Origin: a virus
Length of the DNA stretch: 47,785 nucleotides
Virus record (IMG/VR): IMGVR_UViG_3300037585_002615
Coordinates: 1-47,785 of that record
Direction: 5' to 3' (one strand)
Shown here: positions 32,357-41,101 of the stretch, piece by piece
Layout of the letters: each line of letters begins with the position of its first letter
Position numbering within the stretch: position 1 is the first letter of the stretch
The notes under the pieces: generated by a model
What the model was told of the DNA's origin: nothing
The model's input: only the letters and a program-made list of their open reading frames with translations
Databases searched by the model: none
Program-made: the position numbers and the translations under genes

Positions 32357-32905
32357 ATGAGTATAAACTTAGAAGAAGACAAAGTCGATTCGTTAGCAAA
32401 CACGAATGACATGAAAGAACTATCAGAACAGGTTATTAAATTAAGAACCATGGAAGATAAGTTCGCTGCAAAAGAAGAAGAATTAAAAAAAATAAAAAAT
32501 GATATAGACGTTTTATCAGGTGAGGTTATACCTACGATGATGACAGAAATGAATATATCAAAATTTAGTTTATCAGATGGGGCTGGCGTAGAAGTCAAAC
32601 CCGTTTATGGTGCTTCAATTCCTAAAGCAAAACAGGAAGAGGCATTCAACTGGCTTCGTAATAATGGCTTAGGGGATCTTATTAAAAATGAGATTACCGT
32701 TTCCTTTGGTCGTAACGAGGATAACAAGGCGGCAGATTATGCTGTCCTTGCGCAAGGTCATGGATATCAACCCACCCAGAAGTTAAAGGTTGAGCCTATG
32801 ACACTTAAAGCATTGGTTCGTGAGCGTATCGAAAAGGGTGATGATATGCCCACGGATCTATTTAACGTGTTCGCAGGAAACAGAACCAAAATAACAAGGA
32901 AATAG
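32357..32905 (+). CDS. Hypothetical replication-block protein, 182 aa
   Basis: The protein has 182 residues. Residues 20-55 form a coiled coil (VIKLRTMEDKFAAKEEELKK), followed by IPTMMTEMNISKFSLSDGAG, KAKQEEAFNWLRNNGLGDLI and LVRERIEKGDDMPTDLFNVF. Similar proteins sit next to SSB-like genes in other marine phages and have no known role. It is four bases from the SSB-like gene, so a DNA-binding or recombination partner is plausible. The last 300 bases are richer in GC than the surroundings. Confidence 0.65.
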   Translation: MSINLEEDKVDSLANTNDMKELSEQVIKLRTMEDKFAAKEEELKKIKNDIDVLSGEVIPTMMTEMNISKFSLSDGAGVEVKPVYGASIPKAKQEEAFNWLRNNGLGDLIKNEITVSFGRNEDNKAADYAVLAQGHGYQPTQKLKVEPMTLKALVRERIEKGDDMPTDLFNVFAGNRTKITRK

Positions 32906-32909
32906 AAAC

Positions 32910-33689
32910 ATGAACAAAGAACCAACAGTAAAGAAAAATGGTGCATTGTCTACAAACATAGTGTTTGAAGCAGATGCAAATGTGCAAACTGGAACGGTAG
33001 GACAAGATGATCTTGCATTACCCTTCCTTAAAATACTTGGGCAGTTATCTCCTGAAGTAAACAAGAGAGACGGTAAGTATGTTGAAGGCGCAGAACCTGG
33101 AATGATTTACAATTCAGTAACAGGCGAACTCTTCAATGGTGAAAAAGGAGTTCCAGTGATTCCATGTTACTACAAACTCGAGTATGTCGAGTGGAAAGAT
33201 AGAGGAAAAGATGGATCTGGTGCGCCAGTAAATATCTATCCTTCATCAAGTGACATCATGACTAAAACAACTAGAGGTGCAGACTTTAAAGATAGACTTC
33301 CAAACGGTAATTATATTGAGAAGACTGCGCAGCATTTTGTATTAGTTAATAGTACTTCACCAACCACTGCGTTGATTGCTATGAAATCTACTCAATTAAA
33401 AATTAGTAGAAAATGGAATAGCATGATGCAAAGTATAAAGATGCAAGGTAAGAATGGTATGTTCACACCGGCATCTTTTAGCCATCTTTATCAACTAAAA
33501 ACCGTGCAGCAGTCTAACGACAAAGGTACATGGTTTGGTTGGGAAGTGAGCAAGACAGGTCCAATCGAAGACGCAGCAATGTATCAACAAGCCAGAAGTT
33601 TTTCTGAAAGCATTTCTAAAGGAGATGTTCAAGTTAAACATGGTGAGGAAGATACTGCTAAAGCTACGGATGGAGCAGCTCACTACTAA
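32910..33689 (+). CDS. Putative single-stranded DNA-binding protein
   Basis: The protein has 259 residues. LALPFLKILGQLSPEVNKRD and GMIYNSVTGELFNGEKGVPV fit a phage family in replication blocks, annotated as SSB-like or unknown. HFVLVNSTSPTTALIAMKST and SRKWNSMMQSIKMQGKNG are the later conserved strands. The C terminus is partly acidic (KHGEEDTAKATDG) but lacks a classical acidic tip. Its place just before the primase supports a replication role. AAGGAAA precedes the ATG. Confidence 0.6.
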   Translation: MNKEPTVKKNGALSTNIVFEADANVQTGTVGQDDLALPFLKILGQLSPEVNKRDGKYVEGAEPGMIYNSVTGELFNGEKGVPVIPCYYKLEYVEWKDRGKDGSGAPVNIYPSSSDIMTKTTRGADFKDRLPNGNYIEKTAQHFVLVNSTSPTTALIAMKSTQLKISRKWNSMMQSIKMQGKNGMFTPASFSHLYQLKTVQQSNDKGTWFGWEVSKTGPIEDAAMYQQARSFSESISKGDVQVKHGEEDTAKATDGAAHY

Positions 33690-33693
33690 TAAT

Positions 33694-33748
33694 TTCCCTC
33701 TGGGAATGGTTGCAACAGGGGTGGCGAAGCGAGAGTAGAGTCACCCCT
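33694..33748 (+). terminator. Two hairpins between the SSB-like and primase genes
   Basis: A small hairpin (TTCCC / GGGAA, 33694-33706) is followed by AGGGGTG (33717-33723) pairing with CACCCCT (33742-33748) around an 18-base GA-rich loop. The T-run is missing, so this may be a weak terminator, an mRNA-processing site or a leader structure. It lies just before the AGAGGAAAG site of the primase gene. Confidence 0.4.
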
Positions 33749-33762
33749 ATCAAAGAGGAAAG

Positions 33763-35385
33763 ATGGAAAACAAATTTATAGAAATATTTACAGGTCTTAA
33801 AAGAGATTATGGTTATGCAGATATAAACTCTGCTTACAAAGATCCTTCTACAGGTAAACTTAAATTAAAATATGGCTGGGCAGCTAAAGAATTATTAGAG
33901 TCTGATTATTTAGATCATCTTACAGGTAAAAAATCAATTGGTATCCAACCCTGTAATGATGAAGGACTCGCAAAGTTTGGAGCAATTGATATTGACTCGG
34001 ATGAGTATGATAACTTTGATTTAAGAAAGTATTTAGAAATTATTGATAAGAAAAATATTCCTGTAGTACCTGTTAAATCTAAAAGTGGTGGACTACATAT
34101 TTATGTGTTCTTCAAAGAACCCGTCAAAGCAAGTTTTGTTAGAAACTTTTTAGATAAATTATTATTTACATTTGATTTAAAAGCATCAACAGAAATATTT
34201 CCAAAACAAACACAGTTAGGTATAGGCTCAGATCAAAAACCAATCAACGGTAATTTTATTAATCTACCTTATTACAATCGTAATGAAAGAGTGGGTGTAA
34301 ATTTAGATGGTACTGAGTTTAGCTTTGAACAATTTATAAAAGTCGTCGAGGCTAACACAAAGACTAAAGAAGATCTAGAAGAGTTTGCTGATGAATTAAT
34401 AAGACTTGAACTTACAGGTGGTGCAGATGAATTTATAGATGGTCCTGTATGTCTGCAAAGATTATCAAAATCTAAACTAGATGATTACAGAGATAGATTT
34501 ATTTATAACTACATGGTGTTTGCTAAAAAGAAATACCCTGACAACTGGGAAGAAAAACTTTTAGAAGGTGCTAGAAATTATATTGTCTACGATAACATAT
34601 GGGGTGATGAAAAAGTAAAACAAAAAATCAAAGCCTATAAAAAAGATACTGCAGGACATACTTGCTCGGAAGAACCTATTAATAGTATGTGTGTTAAATC
34701 AGAATGTTTAAAAAGAAAGTTTGGTGTAGCATCGGACAAAGTTAAAAAGTTTCCAACACTATCTGCATTAATTAAAATAGATTATTCACCAGATCCAGAA
34801 TTTAGATTCACTGTTCACTACAATGACAAAGTAGAAGGTGAAACTACGCAGCAAATAATTGCTAGAGATATTAATTACATTATGGACCAAGAAAAACTTA
34901 GACGTTTAATTGGAGCACATACACCTATTCCACCACCACGAATCAAGGGTGACGATATGCAAACTGTATTAGATACTTTGTGGCAAGGGATGAAGACAGA
35001 AAAAGCTCCACCAGGTACATCACCAAAAGAAGTATTACATAAACATTTAGAAGATTATATTCATGGTGTTCCTGCAGTAAGTGATGCTGCATTTAGAAGT
35101 GGTAGTACATTGATTGATACTGATGGCTTTGCTTATTTTGTATTTGATCCTTTTTATAATTTTTTAAAAAATAAAGAATGGAAAGCTAAAATAGATAGAA
35201 CAGGACAAATGCTAATGGATTTTTTTGATGCTGAACTTAGACATCCTAAACGATATCCTAAAAAAGCAACTGAAAAGAAATCTAATAACCCTGTAAGATG
35301 TATAAAAGTTTCTATGAAATATTTTAACAAAGAAGAAAATGAAATAGAAATTTTACCGATGAAGAGTAAAAAAGATATTCTTTAA
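33763..35385 (+). CDS. Archaeo-eukaryotic-type primase (AEP, PrimPol-like)
   Basis: The protein has 540 residues. FGAIDIDSDEYD (72-83) is the AEP metal motif (D76, D78), and KSKSGGLHIYVFF (105-117) is the sGgxH motif with H112. EIFPKQ and GNFINLPYYNRNERVG complete the catalytic half. A Cys-rich segment (TCSEEPINSMCVKSECLKRK) lies near 300. The C-terminal half is likely helical and couples to the helicase. It probably makes primers for PolA. It abuts the SF1 helicase gene (ATG inside its stop). Confidence 0.85.
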   Translation: MENKFIEIFTGLKRDYGYADINSAYKDPSTGKLKLKYGWAAKELLESDYLDHLTGKKSIGIQPCNDEGLAKFGAIDIDSDEYDNFDLRKYLEIIDKKNIPVVPVKSKSGGLHIYVFFKEPVKASFVRNFLDKLLFTFDLKASTEIFPKQTQLGIGSDQKPINGNFINLPYYNRNERVGVNLDGTEFSFEQFIKVVEANTKTKEDLEEFADELIRLELTGGADEFIDGPVCLQRLSKSKLDDYRDRFIYNYMVFAKKKYPDNWEEKLLEGARNYIVYDNIWGDEKVKQKIKAYKKDTAGHTCSEEPINSMCVKSECLKRKFGVASDKVKKFPTLSALIKIDYSPDPEFRFTVHYNDKVEGETTQQIIARDINYIMDQEKLRRLIGAHTPIPPPRIKGDDMQTVLDTLWQGMKTEKAPPGTSPKEVLHKHLEDYIHGVPAVSDAAFRSGSTLIDTDGFAYFVFDPFYNFLKNKEWKAKIDRTGQMLMDFFDAELRHPKRYPKKATEKKSNNPVRCIKVSMKYFNKEENEIEILPMKSKKDIL

Positions 35386-36830
35386 TGACAAAGGTTACGA
35401 AGATATATGGCCCTCCAGGTACAGGGAAAACAGAGAAATTAATTAGAAGAGCCATGGCCTACATAAGAGTGGGCACTCCAGTAAATAAAATAGGTTACTT
35501 TGCATTTACTCGTAAGGCAGCTAATGAAGCAAGAGATAGAATGCTTAAGAAAAATCCTGAGTATAAAAAGAAACAACTTAGATACTTTCAAACATTACAC
35601 TCTTTAGCTTTTCATAGTCTAGGACTTAGAGAAGAAAATGTTATGCAAGACTACCACTACAATGATCTTGGAAAAGAATTAAGTATAAGGGTTAACGCTA
35701 AAAAAGATGCTGACGCTTCACCTTACCTAACTTGTGATAATGAATACTTTCAAATTATTTTAAAAGCAAAAGAAAAAGATATTCCGGTTTGGGATGAGTA
35801 TTGCACAGGAGAACATTCAACAAATGTAAAACCAGATTTATTAAAACACATTGAAGCAAACTACAACCATTACAAACATCCAGACATAAATAACTTAGTA
35901 GACTTTACTGATATGATTCATGACATCGTACAACAACCCAATAAGATTCCAAACTTTGATGTAGTTTTTATTGATGAAGCCCAGGATTTATCACCCATAC
36001 AATGGAAACTGTATGACATATTAAAATCTAAATCAAAGAATATTTATTTAGCGGGTGATGATGACCAAGCAATTTATGGCTGGGCTGGTGCAGATGTAGA
36101 TAGATTCATTCAAGAACCTGCTGCAGAAAAAGTATTATCAAGATCCCGAAGGATTCCAAAAGCAGTACAGGATGTATCTGAAATTATTACTGCACGAATC
36201 GCAGGACTTAGAGCAACTAAAAATTATTTACCAAGAGATGAAGAAGGATTGTGTAGTAAAATCAATAGCTTAGAAAACGTAGATCTTCACCAGGACAACT
36301 GGTTAATATTAACTAGAACTTTGTCTAGAGCTAAAGAAGTATGTGATCTTTTAAAAGTAAAAGGTTTGTATTATGAAAACAGACATCAAAAAAGTTACAA
36401 TACAAAACTTTACAAAGCAATTATCAATCATAGCAAATGGTTAAATGGTGAAGAGGTATCAGACACTGCATTGGAAGATATAAAAGAATATTTGGGTAAC
36501 CGAGAACTTAAAAAAGATTTAAAATGGTTTGAGTGTTTTGATACTGCACCAGCTGATGACAAAATTTATATAAGATTAATGTTGTCAAATAAAGAAAGAT
36601 TAAGTGATGAAGCACGAATCAAAGTATCTACCATTCACGCTGCAAAAGGGGGTGAATGTAAGAACGTAATTTTAGTATTAGACAATGCTAAAAAGATAAG
36701 AGAAGCTATTACTAAAAGTGTAATAAAGCGTGACGAAGAGCACAGAGTATGGTATGTAGGTTGCACGAGAGCAAAAAGAAATTTATATTTAATGAGAGCA
36801 AAAATAGAACGAAAGGGATATCCACTATGA
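35385..36830 (+). CDS. SF1 DNA helicase (UvrD/Rep/Dda-like)
   Basis: The protein has 481 residues. GPPGTGKT (9-16) is the P-loop, FAFTRKAANEARDRM is motif Ia, FIDEAQDLSP (about 195-204) is motif II, LAGDDDQAIYGWAGAD is motif III, STIHAAKGGECKNVIL is motif V, and RVWYVGCTRAKRNLYL is motif VI. All are intact. With no DnaB-type helicase in view, this enzyme may unwind the replication fork. The start overlaps the primase stop, and the stop overlaps the next ATG (ATGA). Confidence 0.92.
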   Translation: MTKVTKIYGPPGTGKTEKLIRRAMAYIRVGTPVNKIGYFAFTRKAANEARDRMLKKNPEYKKKQLRYFQTLHSLAFHSLGLREENVMQDYHYNDLGKELSIRVNAKKDADASPYLTCDNEYFQIILKAKEKDIPVWDEYCTGEHSTNVKPDLLKHIEANYNHYKHPDINNLVDFTDMIHDIVQQPNKIPNFDVVFIDEAQDLSPIQWKLYDILKSKSKNIYLAGDDDQAIYGWAGADVDRFIQEPAAEKVLSRSRRIPKAVQDVSEIITARIAGLRATKNYLPRDEEGLCSKINSLENVDLHQDNWLILTRTLSRAKEVCDLLKVKGLYYENRHQKSYNTKLYKAIINHSKWLNGEEVSDTALEDIKEYLGNRELKKDLKWFECFDTAPADDKIYIRLMLSNKERLSDEARIKVSTIHAAKGGECKNVILVLDNAKKIREAITKSVIKRDEEHRVWYVGCTRAKRNLYLMRAKIERKGYPL

Positions 36831-37075
36831 CATCAGAAGATATATTTAAAGAATCATTTCCACAATACACCCAGGTAGGCGGGAACCACTACACAAAGTT
36901 TCCCATTCAACCCTACGAATTTATTTCTAAAAATGATTTATCATTCTTTCAGGGCAATGTTGTGAAATACGTTTGTCGTTATCAACGGAAAGGGGGAGTG
37001 GAAGATCTTAAAAAGATTGTACACTACTGTCAACTAGAAATGTTGAAAATGAATGACATGAAAAAGAAAAAATGA
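36827..37075 (+). CDS. DUF3310 family protein
   Basis: The protein has 82 residues from the ATG at 36827; longer upstream frames overlap the helicase and carry no conserved sequence. QVGGNHYTKFPIQPYEFISK (16-35), FQGNVVKYVCRYQRKGGVED (41-60) and LKKIVHYCQLEML are the DUF3310 signature, common in phages beside nucleotide-metabolism or replication genes. The GNHY and KYxxRYxxKGG blocks are typical. The biochemical role is not established. Confidence 0.9.
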   Translation: MTSEDIFKESFPQYTQVGGNHYTKFPIQPYEFISKNDLSFFQGNVVKYVCRYQRKGGVEDLKKIVHYCQLEMLKMNDMKKKK

Positions 37076-37275
37076 TGCCAAAAAAATCTACTATACGTAG
37101 AACAATTAAATTTTCTAAAAATAAATTTAATTTAGAAATTTATCTTGGATTAGAGAAAGATCTTGCATGGGAAATATTTCCTCATGATTACAGTGCAGCT
37201 TTATATGCATTTAGTAACAAAGATAAGATGACTAAAATAATAGAAAACAAATATGTATACGAGGCAAAAAAATGA
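37072..37275 (+). CDS. Hypothetical protein, 67 aa
   Basis: The protein has 67 residues: KSTIRRTIKFSKNKFNLEIY, LEKDLAWEIFPHDYSAALYA. It overlaps the previous stop and the polymerase start by four bases each, so it is translated with both. No family is recognised. An alternative start lies one codon further. Confidence 0.6.
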   Translation: MMPKKSTIRRTIKFSKNKFNLEIYLGLEKDLAWEIFPHDYSAALYAFSNKDKMTKIIENKYVYEAKK

Positions 37276-39128
37276 AGGTACCTTTATTCGAAGCACAGAC
37301 AGAATGGAATGAACCAGAGGAATATCCGGATCTAAGAAAATACGACGAGATTGCAATTGACTTAGAGACAAGAGATCCAGATTTAAAATCTAAAGGTAGT
37401 GGTGCCATCATTGGTAATGGGGAAGTAGTTGGTATTGCGGTTGCTGTACCAGGAAGAAAATTTTATTTCCCGATTGCTCACGGATCAGGGCCAAACATGG
37501 ATCGTAAGAGAACCTTAAATTGGTTTCAAGATGTATTAGATAGTGACGCTATAAAAATATTTCACAACGCTATGTATGATGTTTGTTGGATTAGATCTAT
37601 GGGTCTTAAGATTAATGGACAGATAGTAGACACTATGATTGCAGCATCATTGATTGATGAGAATAGATTTAGATTTGATTTAAATAGTTTGTCGTGGGAT
37701 TATTTAGGTCATGGTAAAAATGAATCTGCACTGAATGAAGAAGCAAAGTCTAGAGGATTAGATCCTAAAGCAGATATGTGGCAACTGCCAGCAATGTATG
37801 TTGGATCTTACGCAGAGAAAGATGCAGAACTTACATTAGAACTTTGGCAAATATTTAAAAAAGAATTACTACACCAAGATGTAGAGTCTATTTTTGAACT
37901 TGAGACGGATTTGTTTCCTTGTCTGGTAGACATGAGATTTCTTGGGGTGAGAGTGGACGTTGAAAGAGCTCATAAATTGAAGCAACAATTAACATTGCAA
38001 GAAGAAACATTACTCCACCAAATAAAAAAAGAAACAGGAGTAGATGTTCAACTAATGGCTGCAAGAAGTGTTGCCAAAGTTTTTGATAAACTTGGTTTAA
38101 CTTATGAAAGAACTGCGAAATCACAGGCACCTTCTTTTACTAAAAATTTTATTTCGAATCATGAACATCCTGTAGTTAGAATGATTGCTAAGGCTAGAGA
38201 AGTTAATAAGGCTCATACTACCTTTATAGATACCATAATTAAACATGAACACAAAGGTCGTATCCATGCTGACATAAATCAAATAAGGTCAGATCAAGGC
38301 GGAACTGTGACAGGAAGATTTAGTTATTCTAACCCAAATTTACAGCAACTTCCTGCAAGAAATAAGGATCTTGGACCTATGATTAGGTCTATATTTATAC
38401 CCGAGAAGGGCCATAGATGGGGTAGTTTTGACTATTCTCAGCAAGAGCCTAGGCTGGTAGTGCATTATGCAGCTTTACATAAATTTCCATCAGTTAATGA
38501 TGTAATAGATAATTATGAAAATGACACCTCAACGGACTTTCACCAGGTCGTAGCAGACATGGCGAAGATTCCAAGATCACAAGCCAAGGTAATTAATCTT
38601 GGATTGTTCTACGGTATGGGTAAAGCAAAACTCCAGGCCGAACTTGGTGTATCAAAAGACAAAGCAGTAGAATTGTTCGATCAATACCACGCTAAAGTTC
38701 CCTTCGTTAAGCAGTTAATGAACAGTGCTTCCAATCGTGCCCAAGAGCGTGGTCAAATTCGAACTCTCTTGGGACGATTGTGTAGGTTTCATTTGTGGGA
38801 GCCTAATCAATTCGGTATGCATAAAGCATTGCCTCATGAAGATGCATTGCAGGAACACGGACCAGGGATTAGAAGAGCATTTACTTACAAATCTTTAAAT
38901 AAATTAATTCAAGGTAGTGCAGCTGATATGACAAAAAAAGCAATGTTAGATCTATATAAAAATGGTATAGTAGCTCACGTACAAATTCATGATGAACTTT
39001 GTATTTCTGTAAAGGATCAAGAACAAGCAGATAAAATTGTTGAGATCATGCAGGATGCAGTTACTTTAGAAGTCCCCAACAAAGTAGACTGCGAATTAGC
39101 AAACACTTGGGGGGATATTAATGGTTGA
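37272..39128 (+). CDS. DNA polymerase, family A, with 3'-5' exonuclease
   Basis: The protein has 618 residues and lacks a 5' nuclease domain. Exonuclease motifs: AIDLETRD (D30, E32), IFHNAMYDVCWI (D103), and SYAEKDAEL (Y180, D184). Polymerase motifs: FDYSQQEPR (D387), the O-helix RSQAKVINLGLFYG with K439, L443 and Y447, and IHDELC (D574). The residue at the E. coli F762 position is Leu (L443). It is the replicative polymerase of the phage and follows the primase and helicase genes. Confidence 0.95.
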   Translation: MKVPLFEAQTEWNEPEEYPDLRKYDEIAIDLETRDPDLKSKGSGAIIGNGEVVGIAVAVPGRKFYFPIAHGSGPNMDRKRTLNWFQDVLDSDAIKIFHNAMYDVCWIRSMGLKINGQIVDTMIAASLIDENRFRFDLNSLSWDYLGHGKNESALNEEAKSRGLDPKADMWQLPAMYVGSYAEKDAELTLELWQIFKKELLHQDVESIFELETDLFPCLVDMRFLGVRVDVERAHKLKQQLTLQEETLLHQIKKETGVDVQLMAARSVAKVFDKLGLTYERTAKSQAPSFTKNFISNHEHPVVRMIAKAREVNKAHTTFIDTIIKHEHKGRIHADINQIRSDQGGTVTGRFSYSNPNLQQLPARNKDLGPMIRSIFIPEKGHRWGSFDYSQQEPRLVVHYAALHKFPSVNDVIDNYENDTSTDFHQVVADMAKIPRSQAKVINLGLFYGMGKAKLQAELGVSKDKAVELFDQYHAKVPFVKQLMNSASNRAQERGQIRTLLGRLCRFHLWEPNQFGMHKALPHEDALQEHGPGIRRAFTYKSLNKLIQGSAADMTKKAMLDLYKNGIVAHVQIHDELCISVKDQEQADKIVEIMQDAVTLEVPNKVDCELANTWGDING

Positions 39129-39130
39129 TT

Positions 39131-39781
39131 ATGGCTTATTTAAATGCAAACATACCACCAATTTACGCACAAATTAGAAGGGAGTATTTATATGACTGTA
39201 AAAAACATCACGGAGAAGTTGAAGACTGTATTATCTTTGGTATTACCTCTATGGGAGGTCGTGCTATCTTATGGCATGCGCTTATGGAAAATGGTGCAAT
39301 CTTTTATCGTCTCCCAATTACGGCTTTTATTCAACGTGGTTATGAACCCGAGTCTGTTCCATCCAAGAGACTTGATGAACTGGAACTTTGGAATTCTTTT
39401 AGTTATTATCCTACTGTTACTAGTTGGTCTATTTTAACAGCATCTTCTGGTAAATACATAGGTAAAGATAAAAAATGGCACCACGGTAGTTATTTATTTA
39501 CTATTGACTGGGCTCATCCAGATAGTAATATACTTGACACTGATCATTCAGAGATCCCGCACGAACATAAGTGCGCTCACATAATTGCGTTAAACGACGG
39601 CAACTATGCAGCACAACCTAACAATAGATGTATTTGGGATCTACCTTCTTTTACAGTAAAAGATAATATTCCAGATTGGAAAGTGCAAACGAATGAATGG
39701 AACGTAGAAGATACGGGTAAATGGAAAACAGAAGATACCGATAATTTCTTTTACGAAATTGAGGAGAAAAAAAATGATTAA
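39131..39781 (+). CDS. Conserved marine-phage hypothetical protein, 216 aa
   Basis: Start at the ATG of 39131, three bases after the polymerase stop. Earlier TTG starts would only overlap the polymerase. LNANIPPIYAQIRREYLYDC and HGEVEDCIIFGITSMGGRAI open it. GAIFYRLPITAFI, LELWNSFSYYPTVTSW, HHGSYLFTIDWAHPD and NNRCIWDLPSFT follow. It is rich in Trp and Tyr. I recall this pattern after PolA in many marine phages, function unknown. Confidence 0.75.
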   Translation: MAYLNANIPPIYAQIRREYLYDCKKHHGEVEDCIIFGITSMGGRAILWHALMENGAIFYRLPITAFIQRGYEPESVPSKRLDELELWNSFSYYPTVTSWSILTASSGKYIGKDKKWHHGSYLFTIDWAHPDSNILDTDHSEIPHEHKCAHIIALNDGNYAAQPNNRCIWDLPSFTVKDNIPDWKVQTNEWNVEDTGKWKTEDTDNFFYEIEEKKND

Positions 39782-39938
39782 TGTAGTTAATGGAATATGC
39801 ATGGACTGTGGACACAGACACAGAGGAATTGCACAATGTTCTTTTTGTGATTGTGTTTGGGAAATAACACAAGAAAAAATAAACATAATTAAAAAAATAA
39901 AAGAAGTTTTAAAAAGATTACTTTTTTGGACAAGATAA
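39774..39938 (+). CDS. Small zinc-ribbon protein, 54 aa
   Basis: ATG at 39774 overlaps the end of the previous gene. The protein has 54 residues. CMDCGHRHRG (9-18) and QCSFCDC (21-27) give two CxxC pairs, a zinc ribbon. A Lys/Ile helix follows. It could bind nucleic acid or a protein. The previous gene's GGAGAAAA serves as SD. Confidence 0.6.
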   Translation: MINVVNGICMDCGHRHRGIAQCSFCDCVWEITQEKINIIKKIKEVLKRLLFWTR

Positions 39939-39940
39939 TT

Positions 39941-40039
39941 ATGGAGTATCAGAGGATGAATTATTATTTTACAGGTGCTTTAATTGTAGCTTTTGTATTG
40001 TTAGCTTTTTTTATACAACCAGGATACATACCTAGATGA
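39941..40039 (+). CDS. Single-span membrane microprotein, 32 aa
   Basis: Start two bases after the zinc-ribbon stop; its stop overlaps the next ATG (ATGA). Of 32 residues, ALIVAFVLLAFFI is one membrane segment with short polar ends. This short gene is supported by the overlap and hydrophobic pattern. A role in lysis or membrane signalling is guesswork. Confidence 0.5.
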   Translation: MEYQRMNYYFTGALIVAFVLLAFFIQPGYIPR

Positions 40040-40416
40040 GTAATAAACCACTAAACATCGGAGAAGAGGCAAGAGTGCAGATGCCTATGAAGACGGTTGC
40101 TAGTCTTATACTTCTTGTCGGAATGGGCGTGCTTGGATATACGGAGCTTACGGCAAGATTAGTATCGTTAGAGACATCACGTGAGTTGTTTGAAAATGAT
40201 TTGCTCAAGAAGTCAGAACAAGTCCCTGTGGATCAGGAGCAACTATTTTTATTGGAAGATCTTTATAAAACCGTAGAGAAAATGGAAGCGACTCAAGAAA
40301 TGAATATGACTAATAAAGTTAATATAGAATTTCTTAAATCACAATTAGAAAAAGCGTTAAATGATATTGAACATTTAAAAGATAAGGTAAGAGCAAATGG
40401 AAACGGTCATCAGTAG
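40036..40416 (+). CDS. Membrane-anchored coiled-coil protein, 126 aa
   Basis: The protein has 126 residues. EEARVQMPMKTVASLILLVG precedes a membrane span (about 20-36), then a coiled coil with LEKALNDIEHLKDKVRANG. SNKPLNIGEEARVQMPMKTV is a segment I recall from many marine phages. It resembles an inner-membrane spanin-like arrangement: one N-terminal span and a periplasmic coil. It overlaps the next gene by 20 bases, which is a typical lysis-cassette layout, but no partner is certain. Confidence 0.65.
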   Translation: MSNKPLNIGEEARVQMPMKTVASLILLVGMGVLGYTELTARLVSLETSRELFENDLLKKSEQVPVDQEQLFLLEDLYKTVEKMEATQEMNMTNKVNIEFLKSQLEKALNDIEHLKDKVRANGNGHQ

Positions 40417-40615
40417 TGTAGTAGCTCTTTGTATGTTTATAGGGGGCGTTCTTACAGAACATAGAATACAGCCTGCAATGTCGGATTGTTTAAAAGGAAA
40501 ACGTGTTGCAGAACGTACAGCAAATGATAATATTCAATACAAATGTGGTAAAGTAAAAGTTGAACTTGAAAAAAATATAGACGGATCTAAAGCAATCAAA
40601 AAAATTATAGAATAA
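40397..40615 (+). CDS. Small membrane protein, 72 aa
   Basis: The protein has 72 residues. VISSVVALCMFIGGVLTEHR is an N-terminal membrane span or signal. SDCLKGKRVAERTANDNIQY and KCGKVKVELEKNIDG follow with two Cys, likely in the periplasm. The gene overlaps the preceding membrane protein and ends exactly where the M15 peptidase begins. It may be a lysis-associated protein, by context only. Confidence 0.65.
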   Translation: METVISSVVALCMFIGGVLTEHRIQPAMSDCLKGKRVAERTANDNIQYKCGKVKVELEKNIDGSKAIKKIIE

Positions 40616-41101
40616 ATGCAGCTCAGTAAACACTTTACTCTTAAAGAGATGACCAATTCGATGACTGCTCAACGTAAGGGCATAGATAATACACCAGGAG
40701 CAGGTGAGATTAAAAGTTTAGGTGATCTTTGTTATGAAATCCTTGAACCGCTACGTGCACATTTTTCTAAACCTGTGACCATCACCAGCGGATACCGGAG
40801 CGAAGCGCTGTGTGAAGCAATCGGCAGCAAAAAGACTTCGCAGCATGCGAAGGGCCAGGCGGTCGACCTAGAGATCTTTGGCGTGCCCAACATTAAGACA
40901 GCTTACTGGCTACAAAATAACGTCGATTTTGATCAGCTGATCATGGAATACTATGATCCAACAGATCCTGCAGGGGGATGGGTCCACATATCTTATCATG
41001 AATCAGGTTCAAATAGAAAACAAGTTCTTACTTTTGACGGAAAAAAATACACTGAAGGTCTTCCAGATATGGAATGGAAGAATGGTAAAGTCGTTGGATA
41101 A
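40616..41101 (+). CDS. Peptidase M15 family endolysin-type enzyme
   Basis: The protein has 161 residues. SQHAKGQAVDLEIFG (75-89) holds H77 and D84, and GWVHISY (121-127) holds H124, the three zinc ligands of M15_3 peptidases. PVTITSGYRSEALCEAIG is the fold's entry block. It probably cuts peptide crosslinks in host peptidoglycan. There is no signal peptide, so it needs a holin. Bases about 40770-40900 are GC-rich compared with the rest of the window. Confidence 0.9.
   Translation: MQLSKHFTLKEMTNSMTAQRKGIDNTPGAGEIKSLGDLCYEILEPLRAHFSKPVTITSGYRSEALCEAIGSKKTSQHAKGQAVDLEIFGVPNIKTAYWLQNNVDFDQLIMEYYDPTDPAGGWVHISYHESGSNRKQVLTFDGKKYTEGLPDMEWKNGKVVG

Noticed and set aside
36749-36826. Upstream extension of the DUF3310 gene
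   Set aside because: It overlaps the last helicase motifs in another frame, and the conserved domain begins at the ATG of 36827.
37888-38130. Minus-strand frame inside the polymerase gene
   Set aside because: It lies within a clear polymerase coding region and shows no independent signals.
39144-39437. 97-codon frame inside the gene at 39131
   Set aside because: It overlaps a conserved gene in another frame, has no SD and shows no recognisable sequence.
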